Shown here one piece after another: positions 14,956 to 23,218 of a stretch of DNA of 28,366 bases; the stretch's first letter is position 1, and each line of letters begins with the position of its first letter. Source of the DNA: Treponema sp. (GTDB taxonomy: Bacteria; Spirochaetota; Spirochaetia; Treponematales; Rectinemataceae). Where the stretch lies: the NCBI GenBank assembly GCA_012516755.1, contig JAAYWE010000071.1, forward strand, positions 1 through 28,366. Reading direction: 5' to 3'. The notes below the pieces were generated by a model. The model was not told where the DNA came from, searched no databases, and saw only the letters and a program-made list of their open reading frames with translations. The position numbers were made by a program, and so were the translations under genes.

Positions 14956-15591
14956 TTATATCTCAATTCTGTTCCGCAAATACTCTCGACGAGTAGCGAC
15001 GAGCTCTCTCAATTCCATCAGCATTCGCTCATCTGCCCGTTCGGCAATAGGATAGATATATTGTTCTGTCTCATCGGTATATCGCCTAACGAATACATCG
15101 TCTGTCACATAACCAAGACTGATCATGTTGGAAATGCGATCAGCGCTCTTCAGCACTCTTGCGTGCGGTGTTCCATAATCTCGAATTCGAATTAAGAATT
15201 CGGCCTTGTTTTCGACTGGCCGTCTTGTAACCTCGAGGACCAATTTATATACATCTATGGACTCATCATCAATCGAAAGAATGGAATCAGGATTCGTTTC
15301 CGGTGCGTCTTCGAGTAGATCATGGATTAGAGAAGCCTTTAGAAGCACAGAATCGATATATCCATAATCGATTAGGATGGCCATCGTGTCCAGTTGATGC
15401 CTGAACATGTTGCCTCCGCTTCTCCTGGGCTTTCCGATTAAGGATGTCGCTAGCTGAATATATGGCGCAAGATGCATACGCTTTAGGCGCAGCATCGCTG
15501 TCTTATTCATTATCAGGCGCTCGGCACGAAGTGTTGAATTCCGCCCTATGATGGGAATGTCTACTTGAGGGATACCCTCTTCTGAACTCAT
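14956..15591 (-). CDS. single-domain RelA/SpoT-type HD hydrolase
   Basis: The 211-residue protein shows the SpoT-family HD metal site in order: Arg64-His65 (FRHQLDTMAIL), His90-Asp91 and Glu94-Asp95 in LIHDLLEDAPET, and Asp151 to Asn155 in KSADRISNM. The Glu-Asp pair after HD is the mark of active (p)ppGpp 3'-pyrophosphohydrolases in this family. There is no synthetase, TGS or ACT domain, so it could be a small alarmone hydrolase or a hydrolase of a related nucleotide. The first ~45 residues are not recognised. Its ATG overlaps the valS stop by 4 nt, linking it to the aminoacylation gene, which makes sense for a protein tied to amino-acid starvation signalling. Function is inferred, not proven. 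Confidence 0.8.
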   Translation of the reverse strand: MSSEEGIPQVDIPIIGRNSTLRAERLIMNKTAMLRLKRMHLAPYIQLATSLIGKPRRSGGNMFRHQLDTMAILIDYGYIDSVLLKASLIHDLLEDAPETNPDSILSIDDESIDVYKLVLEVTRRPVENKAEFLIRIRDYGTPHARVLKSADRISNMISLGYVTDDVFVRRYTDETEQYIYPIAERADERMLMELRELVATRREYLRNRIEI

Positions 15592-18245
15592 GAGAGCTCC
15601 TCGATATACTGCTCGAGCTTTGCAGCCTTTGCCATAGATAGCCTGAGCTTTTCCTTTTCTTTTTCGATGATATCTGAGGGAGCAGAGGAATGGAATGTCC
15701 GATTGCCAAGTTTTGCTCTGAGCTTTTCGATGTATGCTCTCTCTCTTTCCGACTCCTTAGAAAGGCGATTAATCAGTCTTGCGATATCGAGAAGACCTCC
15801 CACCCCCACATGGACAGTAAAGCCATTACCTACCAAAGAAACACTCCCCTTTTCTGTGGCCTTGCTTATCGATACCGAAGAAGCACCTGCCAATAGGCTT
15901 ATGAGCTCAATATGACTCTGTATGAATTGACCATGCGAAAAATGATTATCAAACTCAAGAGATAGAGGAATTGAAATCTCGGGCGCAATCTGAAACTCAC
16001 TTCTAAGTGTACGCACCAAAGTGACAATCTCTTGAAGTGCTTTGAATTGTGATTCGATTTCAGGCGATTCGCGATCCTTTGTCCACACGGGATAGGATGC
16101 TATAATCAGCCGTCCCTTTGCGTTTGGTAGCATACCATAGATTTCTTCGGTTACAAACGGAAGTAAGGGATGCAAAAGCCTGAGTGACTCTTCCAGTACT
16201 CTAAGGAGCATTGTAGTAGAGCGATCTTTTTCTGATTCGCTTCCCGATTTAGTCGATAATTTTGATGCTTCGATGTACCAATCGCAGAAGTCGTTCCAAA
16301 AATAGGAATAGACTGCTTGAGCAGCGTCATTGAAACGCCAGGATTCGAAAGCCTGAATGGCTGCTTTCGCGGCTTCGTTTAGCTTATGCAAAATCCACCA
16401 ATCTATGTCGCTATAAGTGAGGGCATCATCCTCAAGAAAAGCACGGTTCTCGAGATTCATCAGAATATAGCGCGAGGCATTCCAAACCTTATTAGCGAAT
16501 TTACTGCCTAATTTGAAACTTTCTTTATCGAGGAGAATATCTTGGCCAGCGGCGCAATTATAGGCCAGGGTGAATTTCAGTGCATCTGCGCCATATTCTT
16601 CCACTATATCGAGCGGATCTATGCCGTTTCCCAGACTCTTGGACATCTTTCGGCCTTGTTTATCGCGAATTAGGCCATGAATATAGACTTCCTTGAAGGG
16701 ACTCTGACCTGTAAACTCCATACCGGCCATGATCATCCTGGCTACCCAGAAAAAAATGATATCATATCCTGTCACCAAAGCGCTTGTAGGATAAAAATAT
16801 CTCAGGTCTTCCGTATCCTCAGGCCAGCCAAGTGTACTGAAAGGCCAAAGCCAACTTGAAAACCATGTATCGAGGACATCTTCATCTTGATATATGTTGC
16901 TGGAGCCACAGTGTATGCAGACAGAGGGGTCTTCACGGCAAACCATCATTTCACCGCAATCTATGCAATAGAAAACCGGAATGCGGTGTCCCCACCAAAG
17001 CTGGCGTGAGATACACCAATCCCTGATATTTTCCAGCCAATGGCGATAGGTGTGTTCCCACTTTTTCGGGAAGAAGACAACATCTCCATCCTGCCAAGCC
17101 TTTAGAGCCTTATCAGCAAGGGGTTGCATTCTAACAAACCACTGCTTCGAGAGATAAGGTTCGATGGCGCTATGGCATCTGTAGCAATGACCGATCGCAT
17201 GCACGATTTTTTCTTCATTTTTTAGAAGGCCTTGTGCTTTTAGATCAGCAAGCACTGCTTTGCGGGCGTCAAGTACACTTAAACCGCGATATTTCTCGGG
17301 CACAGCATCAGATAGCGTCGCATCTGGATTGAGAATATTGATATTCTCGAGTCCATGGCGCTGCCCAACGAGGAAATCGTTCGGATCATGAGCTGGTGTT
17401 ATTTTGACAAGACCTGTGCCGAATTCTGGATCGACATAGCTGTCCTCGATTATGGGGATTATACGATCTGTAAGAGGCAAATGAACTTTCTTGCCGATTA
17501 TAGCACGATAGCGATTATCATCGGGATGGGCTGCTACAGCGGCATCGCCAAGCAGCGTCTCTGGACGAGATGTTGCGATCTCGATCCTGCCACTCGGACA
17601 TTCCCGACAAGGCCCATCGACGAGCTCGTACCAGATGTACCATAGAGAACCTGGTTCATCCTCATGCTCCACCTCGTCATCCGAAAGAGCGGTGCCACAG
17701 GATGGGCACCAGTTCACCAGGTATTCGCCGCGATATATGAGATTTCGTTCGTAGAGCGCTACAAAGACTTCGCGCACAGCTTTCGATAATCCTTCATCCA
17801 GAGTGAATCTTTCCCTGCTCCAATCAAGACTAGATCCAATTCTGGCAAGCTGATTATCGATAAAGGCTCGATGTTCTCTCGCCACTTTCCATGTCTCTTC
17901 GATGAAAGCTTCGCGCCCCATAGACTCACGGTCTCGTCCTTCTTTACGAAGCTTGCGTTCCACCACATTCTGAGTAGCTATACCCGCATGGTCTGTACCA
18001 GGCAACCATAGTGTCGGAATTCCTTTCATGCGACGATATCTAACCTGGATATCTTGGAGACAGTTATCTAGTGCATGCCCCAGATGGAGAGCCCCTGTTA
18101 CATTGGGAGGAGGAATTACAATGGTAAAGGGTCTTTTGTTCTTGTCGATCTTTGGCTTAAAAAGGCCTTCGCGCTTCCACATTTCGTAGATGCGCTCTTC
18201 GAATGATTTGGGGTCGTAAGCTTTTGCAAGCTCGACTGATTTCAT
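15588..18245 (-). CDS. valS: valyl-tRNA synthetase
   Basis: Charges tRNA-Val. The 885-residue class I enzyme has PPPNVTGALHLGH with HLGH (54-57) as the HIGH motif, KMSKSLGNGIDP as the KMSKS loop, and the editing domain between (about 190-330, including TSRPETLLGD). Two cysteine sets are present (WCPSCGTA, and CIDCGEMM with CIHCGSSN), likely zinc knuckles. The C-terminal anticodon-binding domain (around 620-760) is followed by the coiled-coil arm that ValRS uses to grip tRNA (INRLSKESERERAYIEKLRAKLG). Start ATG 18245 is preceded by GGAGGAGAGC. It is the first gene of a leftward unit followed by the HD gene (4-nt overlap) and deoC. Confidence 0.97.
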   Translation of the reverse strand: MKSVELAKAYDPKSFEERIYEMWKREGLFKPKIDKNKRPFTIVIPPPNVTGALHLGHALDNCLQDIQVRYRRMKGIPTLWLPGTDHAGIATQNVVERKLRKEGRDRESMGREAFIEETWKVAREHRAFIDNQLARIGSSLDWSRERFTLDEGLSKAVREVFVALYERNLIYRGEYLVNWCPSCGTALSDDEVEHEDEPGSLWYIWYELVDGPCRECPSGRIEIATSRPETLLGDAAVAAHPDDNRYRAIIGKKVHLPLTDRIIPIIEDSYVDPEFGTGLVKITPAHDPNDFLVGQRHGLENINILNPDATLSDAVPEKYRGLSVLDARKAVLADLKAQGLLKNEEKIVHAIGHCYRCHSAIEPYLSKQWFVRMQPLADKALKAWQDGDVVFFPKKWEHTYRHWLENIRDWCISRQLWWGHRIPVFYCIDCGEMMVCREDPSVCIHCGSSNIYQDEDVLDTWFSSWLWPFSTLGWPEDTEDLRYFYPTSALVTGYDIIFFWVARMIMAGMEFTGQSPFKEVYIHGLIRDKQGRKMSKSLGNGIDPLDIVEEYGADALKFTLAYNCAAGQDILLDKESFKLGSKFANKVWNASRYILMNLENRAFLEDDALTYSDIDWWILHKLNEAAKAAIQAFESWRFNDAAQAVYSYFWNDFCDWYIEASKLSTKSGSESEKDRSTTMLLRVLEESLRLLHPLLPFVTEEIYGMLPNAKGRLIIASYPVWTKDRESPEIESQFKALQEIVTLVRTLRSEFQIAPEISIPLSLEFDNHFSHGQFIQSHIELISLLAGASSVSISKATEKGSVSLVGNGFTVHVGVGGLLDIARLINRLSKESERERAYIEKLRAKLGNRTFHSSAPSDIIEKEKEKLRLSMAKAAKLEQYIEELS

Positions 18246-18359
18246 GCTCTCCTCCGCATTGCACTCATTCCATCAATATGATCGAATGATTGAAAGTGCA
18301 CAAAAGAATACCGCAAAACTGAGCCCACTTGGAAGGGGGCAAAATCATGTTTCAACCTC

Positions 18360-18388
18360 TTTTCAACGCCGCATTTCTGTATCATAAT
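18360..18388 (+). promoter_or_regulatory. promoter of the acyl-CoA synthetase gene (probably leaderless)
   Basis: TTTTCA (18360-18365), 17 bp, CATAAT (18383-18388), then 7 nt to the ATG at 18396. There is no Shine-Dalgarno. If this is right, the start is 18396 and not the in-frame ATG at 18387, which lies partly inside the -10 box. Confidence 0.45.
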
Positions 18389-18395
18389 GTCTGCT

Positions 18396-20099
18396 ATGAG
18401 AGAAACAGAACCTTGGAAATTCCTAGATGCATATCGAGGTCGTATTTTTACTAGCAAATGGCCTACTATTCCACAACTATTCGACATCACTACGGATCGC
18501 TTTGCCGATCGAGCATGCTTTACGATATATAGCCCAGACAGAGTAAGCCTCAATTATCGCGAAACTCGTGAGATTATCCTGAGGGTTGCCTCGTATCTCG
18601 CTTCGATTGGCCTGGGTCCGGGCAGTCATATAGCGGTTACAGGCAAGAACTCGCCGGAATGGGCTGTAGCGTATATTGCAGTTCTCTATGCAGGCGCAGT
18701 TGTTGTTCCCATCGACTATCAGCTATCTACACAAGAGATTATGGCACTTATCGATGCCGGAGATGTAACAGCAGCTTTTATCGATGAGGAAAAATACGAT
18801 GATATTAAAAAAGGTCGTGCTGGAATGCCCTGTTTCGGCCTTGCCAGGAGCATGGAAACCTTTGTCTATGATCTGGAGCCACCACAGGGTTTTGCTTTTA
18901 GTCCTCCTCAGGTGGAGGTACAAAGCACTGCAGCAATACTTTTTACCTCAGGCACAACTGGCGATCCAAAGGGAGTAATGCTCAGCCATGAAAACCTTGT
19001 CTCTGACTGTTTTTTGGCTCAAGCAAACCTTAACATTTCCGAACAGGATATCTTCTATGCGCTTTTACCGATCCACCATTCGTACACGATGCTTGCAGTC
19101 TTTATCGAGTCTTTCTCGGTCGGGGCTGAGACTGTCTTTGGTAAACGCATGGTAGTCAAGCAGATCCTATCGGATCTCAAGGAAGCCAAGATCACTATGT
19201 TCCTCGGAGTGCCAATGCTATTCAATAAGCTCTTATCAGGCATTCTGAAAGGAGTCAGAGAAAAAGGTGCTCTAGCCTATGGCCTTATTCGGACTCTAAT
19301 GGCAATCTCTGGCTTTATCAAGAAAACTTTCGGGGTAAATCCTGGAAGAACTTTCTTTGGTTCCATTCTCGAAAAAGCTAGCCTATCTTCGATTCGCATT
19401 TGTATCTCAGGTGGCGGACCTCTCGATCCGAAAGTATTCAGACAGTACAACCAGCTTGGCGTCGACTTCGTTCAAGGCTATGGCCTTACTGAGACCTCCC
19501 CAATAATAACTCTCAATCCAGTCGAGCATTACAAAGAAACATCGGTTGGGAAGGTGCTTCCGGAGACGGAAATGATTATCGATAATCCCAACGAGGATGG
19601 TATCGGCGAAATCGTGGTCCGAGGTCCGATGGTAATGCAGGGGTATTACAAAATGCCAGAGGAGACAGCGGAAGTCCTTTCTCCTGACGGTTGGCTGCGA
19701 ACTGGCGATGTCGGAAAATTAGACGATGAGAACTATCTATACCTTGCGGGCAGAATAAAGAATGTCATCGTCACCGAAGGTGGCAAGAATGTCTATCCTG
19801 AAGAAATCGAAAACGAGTTCCAGCTCTTTGATGAAATAGACCAGATCCTTGTTCGAGGCTATATACCTGAAGGGAAGGCAGTGGCTGAGGAAATCGAAAG
19901 CCTTATTTATCCCAACCAAGACTGGGTTTCGCAGAATAACCTTTCCCAAGAGCAGGTCGAAACGCGGATTCATGACATCGTAAATCAAGTAAACCAAAGG
20001 CTGCGCTCTTATGAGAAGATCACCCGGATTCATATTCTCAAAGCCCCGCTCGAGATGACTACTACAAAGAAGCTCAAACGACATAGCGCAAAAGAATAG
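18396..20099 (+). CDS. AMP-forming acyl-CoA synthetase / ligase
   Basis: Activates a carboxylic acid, probably a fatty acid, with ATP and then CoA (or another acceptor), at the membrane or in the cytoplasm. The 567-residue ANL-superfamily protein has the P-loop TSGTTGDPKG (184-193), the QGYGLTETSP motif, GWLRTGDVG with the ribose-binding Asp, and AGRIKNVIVTEGGKNVYPEEIE at the hinge. The C-terminal TTTKKLKR carries the adenylation lysine. It resembles the long-chain fatty acid:CoA ligase (FadD/AMP-dependent) group, but the substrate pocket cannot be read with confidence. It is monocistronic and divergent from valS. The start at 18396 is chosen from the promoter position; 18387 would add three residues. 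Confidence 0.88.
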   Translation: MRETEPWKFLDAYRGRIFTSKWPTIPQLFDITTDRFADRACFTIYSPDRVSLNYRETREIILRVASYLASIGLGPGSHIAVTGKNSPEWAVAYIAVLYAGAVVVPIDYQLSTQEIMALIDAGDVTAAFIDEEKYDDIKKGRAGMPCFGLARSMETFVYDLEPPQGFAFSPPQVEVQSTAAILFTSGTTGDPKGVMLSHENLVSDCFLAQANLNISEQDIFYALLPIHHSYTMLAVFIESFSVGAETVFGKRMVVKQILSDLKEAKITMFLGVPMLFNKLLSGILKGVREKGALAYGLIRTLMAISGFIKKTFGVNPGRTFFGSILEKASLSSIRICISGGGPLDPKVFRQYNQLGVDFVQGYGLTETSPIITLNPVEHYKETSVGKVLPETEMIIDNPNEDGIGEIVVRGPMVMQGYYKMPEETAEVLSPDGWLRTGDVGKLDDENYLYLAGRIKNVIVTEGGKNVYPEEIENEFQLFDEIDQILVRGYIPEGKAVAEEIESLIYPNQDWVSQNNLSQEQVETRIHDIVNQVNQRLRSYEKITRIHILKAPLEMTTTKKLKRHSAKE

Positions 20100-20197
20100 T
20101 AAGCTTGACTTGGCAGCTACGATTTTACGGTCTCGGGAATTTACCCATTTCGATCTGTTCGTTATTGAACTCGGTCTATTAGAAGATGATACAAACG

Positions 20198-20226
20198 TTG
20201 ACCAGCATGCTTTATAGTTGCACAAT
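20198..20226 (+). promoter_or_regulatory. promoter of tatD (leaderless)
   Basis: TTGACC (20198-20203), 17 bp, CACAAT (20221-20226), then exactly 6 nt to the ATG at 20233. It is a strong, well-spaced promoter whose start point coincides with the start codon. The rest of 20100-20197 holds nothing recognisable. Confidence 0.75.
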
Positions 20227-20232
20227 ATTGTC

Positions 20233-20997
20233 ATGTACTGCGATGCGCATTTACACTTGGTAGGCCTCGAGCAATATGAACCTGGCTTTGCTCTAAGAGC
20301 TCTGCCATTTGATTGGCGAGGCGCGGTTGTATCTCATAATCCTGAAGAATTTCTGCAAAGCGAGGTCTTGCGAGCCAACTTGCCTTCTACTATTGCCGGA
20401 TTTGGAATTCATCCTCAAGAACCAGACATGCGGCACGCAGATTTTCTCAGCACGTTATGTGAGCAAAGAAAAGTAGATTTCATAGGAGAGGCTGGCTTCG
20501 ATTTCTTCGGTGATGGACCATTGCGGTCAAGAAGCTCCGAAGCCATGCACTTGCAGCTCGAGGCTTTTCTTTTTCAAGTTCATCTGTCGGCTTATACCCA
20601 ACTTCCGCTCGTAATTCATATAAGAAAAGCGACTGATGTCATAATGGCTTACGGACGCGAGCTTAGGCGATTGCCTTCGATCATCTTCCATTGCTGGCCA
20701 GGGAGACTCGAAGAAGCTCAGATGATTTTGAAAAAAGGAATAAACGCTTATTTTTCTTTTGGCACACCATTATTGAGAGATTCGAGGCACGCGATCGAGT
20801 CTTTGGTGGGCCTGCCTACTTCACGAATTCTTTCCGAGACAGATGCACCCTGGCAACGGCCTCATGGAGCCGAATATACAAGCCTAGAACACATTACCGA
20901 TGTTGTCGAAAAGATGTCCTCCGTTCTCAATATGAGCTCTGAGGAATTGAGACATGAGCTCGCTGTAAATTTCTCTGCCGCATATCTTCACTGCTGA
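20233..20997 (+). CDS. tatD: TatD-family metal-dependent hydrolase (DNase)
   Basis: The 254-residue TIM-barrel nuclease of the TatD family (3'-5' DNA exonuclease activity known for E. coli TatD) is cytoplasmic. Metal residues are visible: His6 and His8 in CDAHLH, Glu in GEAGFD, His in VIHIRKA, His in FHCWPG and Asp in SETDAPW. Length is typical. The sequence could be extended upstream to a TTG at 20218, but that codon lies in the promoter spacer, so ATG 20233 is preferred. The stop codon lies inside the left end of the short MITE-like element. It is followed by tcdA in the same direction. Confidence 0.9.
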   Translation: MYCDAHLHLVGLEQYEPGFALRALPFDWRGAVVSHNPEEFLQSEVLRANLPSTIAGFGIHPQEPDMRHADFLSTLCEQRKVDFIGEAGFDFFGDGPLRSRSSEAMHLQLEAFLFQVHLSAYTQLPLVIHIRKATDVIMAYGRELRRLPSIIFHCWPGRLEEAQMILKKGINAYFSFGTPLLRDSRHAIESLVGLPTSRILSETDAPWQRPHGAEYTSLEHITDVVEKMSSVLNMSSEELRHELAVNFSAAYLHC

Positions 20998-21076
20998 TAC
21001 GAACCTTGTGTATAAAAATTGCATGAGAAGGCTTCCTAATGCCATTCTCAATCCTTATAAACAAGGTTCGTAGCAG
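20991..21076. mobile_element. MITE-like element, short copy (86 nt)
   Basis: The left end CTGC-TGA-TACGAACCTTGTGTATAA (with 3 extra nt relative to the copy at 7190) and the right end TTATAAACAAGGTTCGTAGCAG form an inverted repeat with one mismatch over the inner 18 bp. The centre AATTGCATGAGAAGGCTTCC resembles the inner hairpin of the long copy. TA follows on the right, but no TA precedes the left end. It lies between tatD and tcdA and contains the tatD stop, so it will be transcribed as a long hairpin. Confidence 0.75.
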
Positions 21077-21107
21077 TATAGAATATATGAAGAACGGAGC
21101 GAAATAC

Positions 21108-21860
21108 ATGACAGAACCCTTTGAAGAAACCAGTCCTTTCAAAAAACACGAAGGATCATTTCTCGATAGGACAAAAATAATAGCTGGTGATGATGGACTT
21201 GCCAGAATTGCGGATTCCAAAGTTGCAGTCTACGGACTTGGCGGTGTCGGAGCTGCTTGCGCATTGGATCTTGTTCGCGCTGGAGTCGGATATCTCCATG
21301 TTGTGGATTATGACATTGTAGAATACTCGAATCTCAATAGGCTCGCCTTTGGCTATAATAGATATGTAGGATTAGCTAAAACAGAGGCATTCAGCCAGGC
21401 AGCCAAAGAAATAAACCCTGCAATCCAAATCATGAGTGTAAGATCATTTTTCTCAGCTGAAGCTGCTTCACAAATAATTGCTCGCGAGTGCGATTTTCAC
21501 GCAGACTGCATAGATTCTATCATGCCTAAGGTAATTCTTATCGCCTCTTTATACCGCGAGCGCTCAGCTTTCATATCTAGCATGGGGACCGCAGGCCGAA
21601 TAAGGCCCGAGTCGATCAAGCTTGGCAAAATGCAAGAGGTGAAAGGCTGCGCTCTTGCCCGCGCAGTCCGCCTGCGACTTGGCAAAATGGAGATTCCTCT
21701 CGATTTTCCTGTAGTATGGTCTGACGAGCCTCCTACAAAACCTATCGTTCAAGAAACCAAAAGAATCATTCAAGGTTCGATGCCTTTTGTTCCCCAAACA
21801 GCAGGCCATATGATGGCCTCCTGGATTATAAGAAGAATTCTGCAGAAAGATGCTCCTTGA
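21108..21860 (+). CDS. tcdA: tRNA threonylcarbamoyladenosine dehydratase (ThiF/MoeB/E1-like)
   Basis: ATP-dependent E1-like enzyme that cyclises t6A37 in tRNA to ct6A. The 250-residue protein has the nucleotide-binding GLGGVG (43-48), the VDYDIVEYSNLNR stretch with the ATP-contacting Asn-Arg, and the DCIDSIMPKVILI strand (the DxIDxxxxK motif) that closes the adenylation site. The C-terminal VVWSDEPP/PFVPQTAGHMMASWIIRRIL is typical of the TcdA/CsdL group rather than MoeB or ThiF. The start was set at ATG 21108, which has GGAG 8 nt upstream. Longer starts at 21087 and 21039 lie in or near the MITE-like element. The gene follows tatD after 110 nt. Confidence 0.9.
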   Translation: MTEPFEETSPFKKHEGSFLDRTKIIAGDDGLARIADSKVAVYGLGGVGAACALDLVRAGVGYLHVVDYDIVEYSNLNRLAFGYNRYVGLAKTEAFSQAAKEINPAIQIMSVRSFFSAEAASQIIARECDFHADCIDSIMPKVILIASLYRERSAFISSMGTAGRIRPESIKLGKMQEVKGCALARAVRLRLGKMEIPLDFPVVWSDEPPTKPIVQETKRIIQGSMPFVPQTAGHMMASWIIRRILQKDAP

Positions 21861-21876
21861 TTAGGCTTGAAATTGC

Positions 21877-21948
21877 CTATTATGCTTATTGGCCGCTGAC
21901 CTATTATGCTTATTGGTCGCTGATCTATTATGCTTTTTGGTCGCCGAA
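21877..21948. repeat. three 24-nt tandem units that duplicate the 3' end of the amidohydrolase gene
   Basis: Units at 21877-21900, 21901-21924 and 21925-21948 begin CTATTATGCTTATTGG (CTATTATGCTTTTTGG in the third) and end GCCGCTGAC, TCGCTGAT and TCGCCGAA. Unit 3 encodes the last codons and stop of the minus-strand amidohydrolase (GDQKA, then stop at 21928-21930). Units 1 and 2 are non-coding copies placed after the stop, filling the gap to the tcdA stop at 21860. Confidence 0.85.
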
Positions 21949-23193
21949 CAAAAATCTTCGCGGGTTGACCGAACAGAAAAGGCGCTTTTTCTCTACGCTT
22001 AGAACACTCTCAGAAAAATACTCCAGATAATCTCTATAGGAACGAACCTTGAAAAGATTCACCATGAAATCTGAACCAAATAGAATTCGCTGTATTATTT
22101 TTTCCTGCTCAGGCTCTTTTAGGTGATTTAACGTAGAAGCCAGCTCCTCATAGAATGAAGGTTCTCCGGCCGTAAATGAAAAATCCGAATATACATTTGG
22201 GTATTCGATAATTAAGTCGAAGATATCCTTGCGCCAATCTGCCTGTTCGTTGCCACGTATGGTTCGAATATGGCGCTTGCCCATATGAGCAAAATTCAAA
22301 ATTAGCCTCGGATATTTTTGCAGGACGGGTCTATATCTGGATGGAGCAGTAAATTTCAATGATTCCTCCAAGGAAATGATGCGATAACCCTGATCATCGC
22401 AGTGAGTTGTAATAGGAACTCCTTTGGTTTCGGCAAAGCTATATAGCAATTCGACTTTTTCCCTCTCCGCCGGATCCTCTGGCCATGGATCAAAGCCCAT
22501 AGGGGGATACAGTTTTATTCCGGAAAAAATACTATAACTCTGAAAATCAGCAATCGCATCGAAAGAATAAGAAAGGAATCGCCTTTCGATATCATTTTCG
22601 CTCTTTGTATAATTGCCCAACCACTGTTCGAGAAAAGCAGAAAGCTCCTCTGCCGTATAATGTCCCGTATTTATCCCTAGAAAGGGATAGATTTTCAGAA
22701 AGCCCGACGGTCGTTTCTCCCGGTATGTGCAAATCGCAAATAATACATCTATGATCTGGGCTTCGATCCATTTTTGTGGTGGACGATTATAGTAGGTTTC
22801 CGGAGAAAAGGATGAAGGGGCGAGAAAATCCATGATAAGAGGAGTTAACACGAAAGAAGAAAACTGCTGATCTGCTATATAAAGCTTCCCATTGCGCAAA
22901 GGCGGTGCTTGCCTAAAGCCTGGTGTCTTCTTTGGCTCCTTGAATTGGCCAGAGAGATCATCCTCTAGCAAAAAGAGTATGTCAGCGCAATCATTATCCA
23001 TTACAGCCAGAAGGTTCCTTAAATTCTCACCGCCCCTTTTGAGCAGGGAAGAAGCGAGATAGTCGAATGATGCAATCTGCGAATAAATAACCTCTCTAGG
23101 CCTATGGCGCATTGATTCGATAATCGATACAAAGGCTGGATGAGATAGATTAAGAAGATGACAATGAATGTCATAGAACGCAGCATCTTGCAT
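21928..23193 (-). CDS. amidohydrolase-family metal-dependent hydrolase, substrate unknown
   Basis: The 421-residue TIM-barrel protein resembles the amidohydrolase_2 group. Visible marks are YDIHCHLLN near the N-terminus (His-x-His metal pair), PITTHCDDQG and LNFAHMGKR in the middle (metal His), and ILFGSDFMVN near the C-terminus (catalytic Asp). It also has the VYSDFSF strand usual in this group. It is longer than typical family members (~290), with an extra segment around residues 60-190 that I do not recognise. The start has GGAGG just before ATG. It lies 25 nt after the EamA permease stop, forming a two-gene unit, so the permease may carry its substrate or product. No reaction can be assigned. 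Confidence 0.75.
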   Translation of the reverse strand: MQDAAFYDIHCHLLNLSHPAFVSIIESMRHRPREVIYSQIASFDYLASSLLKRGGENLRNLLAVMDNDCADILFLLEDDLSGQFKEPKKTPGFRQAPPLRNGKLYIADQQFSSFVLTPLIMDFLAPSSFSPETYYNRPPQKWIEAQIIDVLFAICTYREKRPSGFLKIYPFLGINTGHYTAEELSAFLEQWLGNYTKSENDIERRFLSYSFDAIADFQSYSIFSGIKLYPPMGFDPWPEDPAEREKVELLYSFAETKGVPITTHCDDQGYRIISLEESLKFTAPSRYRPVLQKYPRLILNFAHMGKRHIRTIRGNEQADWRKDIFDLIIEYPNVYSDFSFTAGEPSFYEELASTLNHLKEPEQEKIIQRILFGSDFMVNLFKVRSYRDYLEYFSESVLSVEKKRLFCSVNPRRFLFGDQKA

Positions 23194-23218
23194 TGTGCCT
23201 CCTCAGCTAAATTGCGCC

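Noticed and set aside
18246..18395. T-box or other leader element upstream of valS
   Set aside because: The 150-nt divergent gap has no T-box consensus or large structured leader, only a possible weak promoter (TTGTGC, 17 bp, CATATT).
19737..20234. 165-residue minus-strand frame over the acyl-CoA synthetase 3' end
   Set aside because: Antisense to conserved motifs of the synthetase and crossing the tatD promoter. No family features.
22030..22060. possible third copy of the MITE end (ACGAACCTTG at about 22044-22053)
   Set aside because: Only about ten bases match, it lies inside a coding sequence, and there is no inverted partner nearby.
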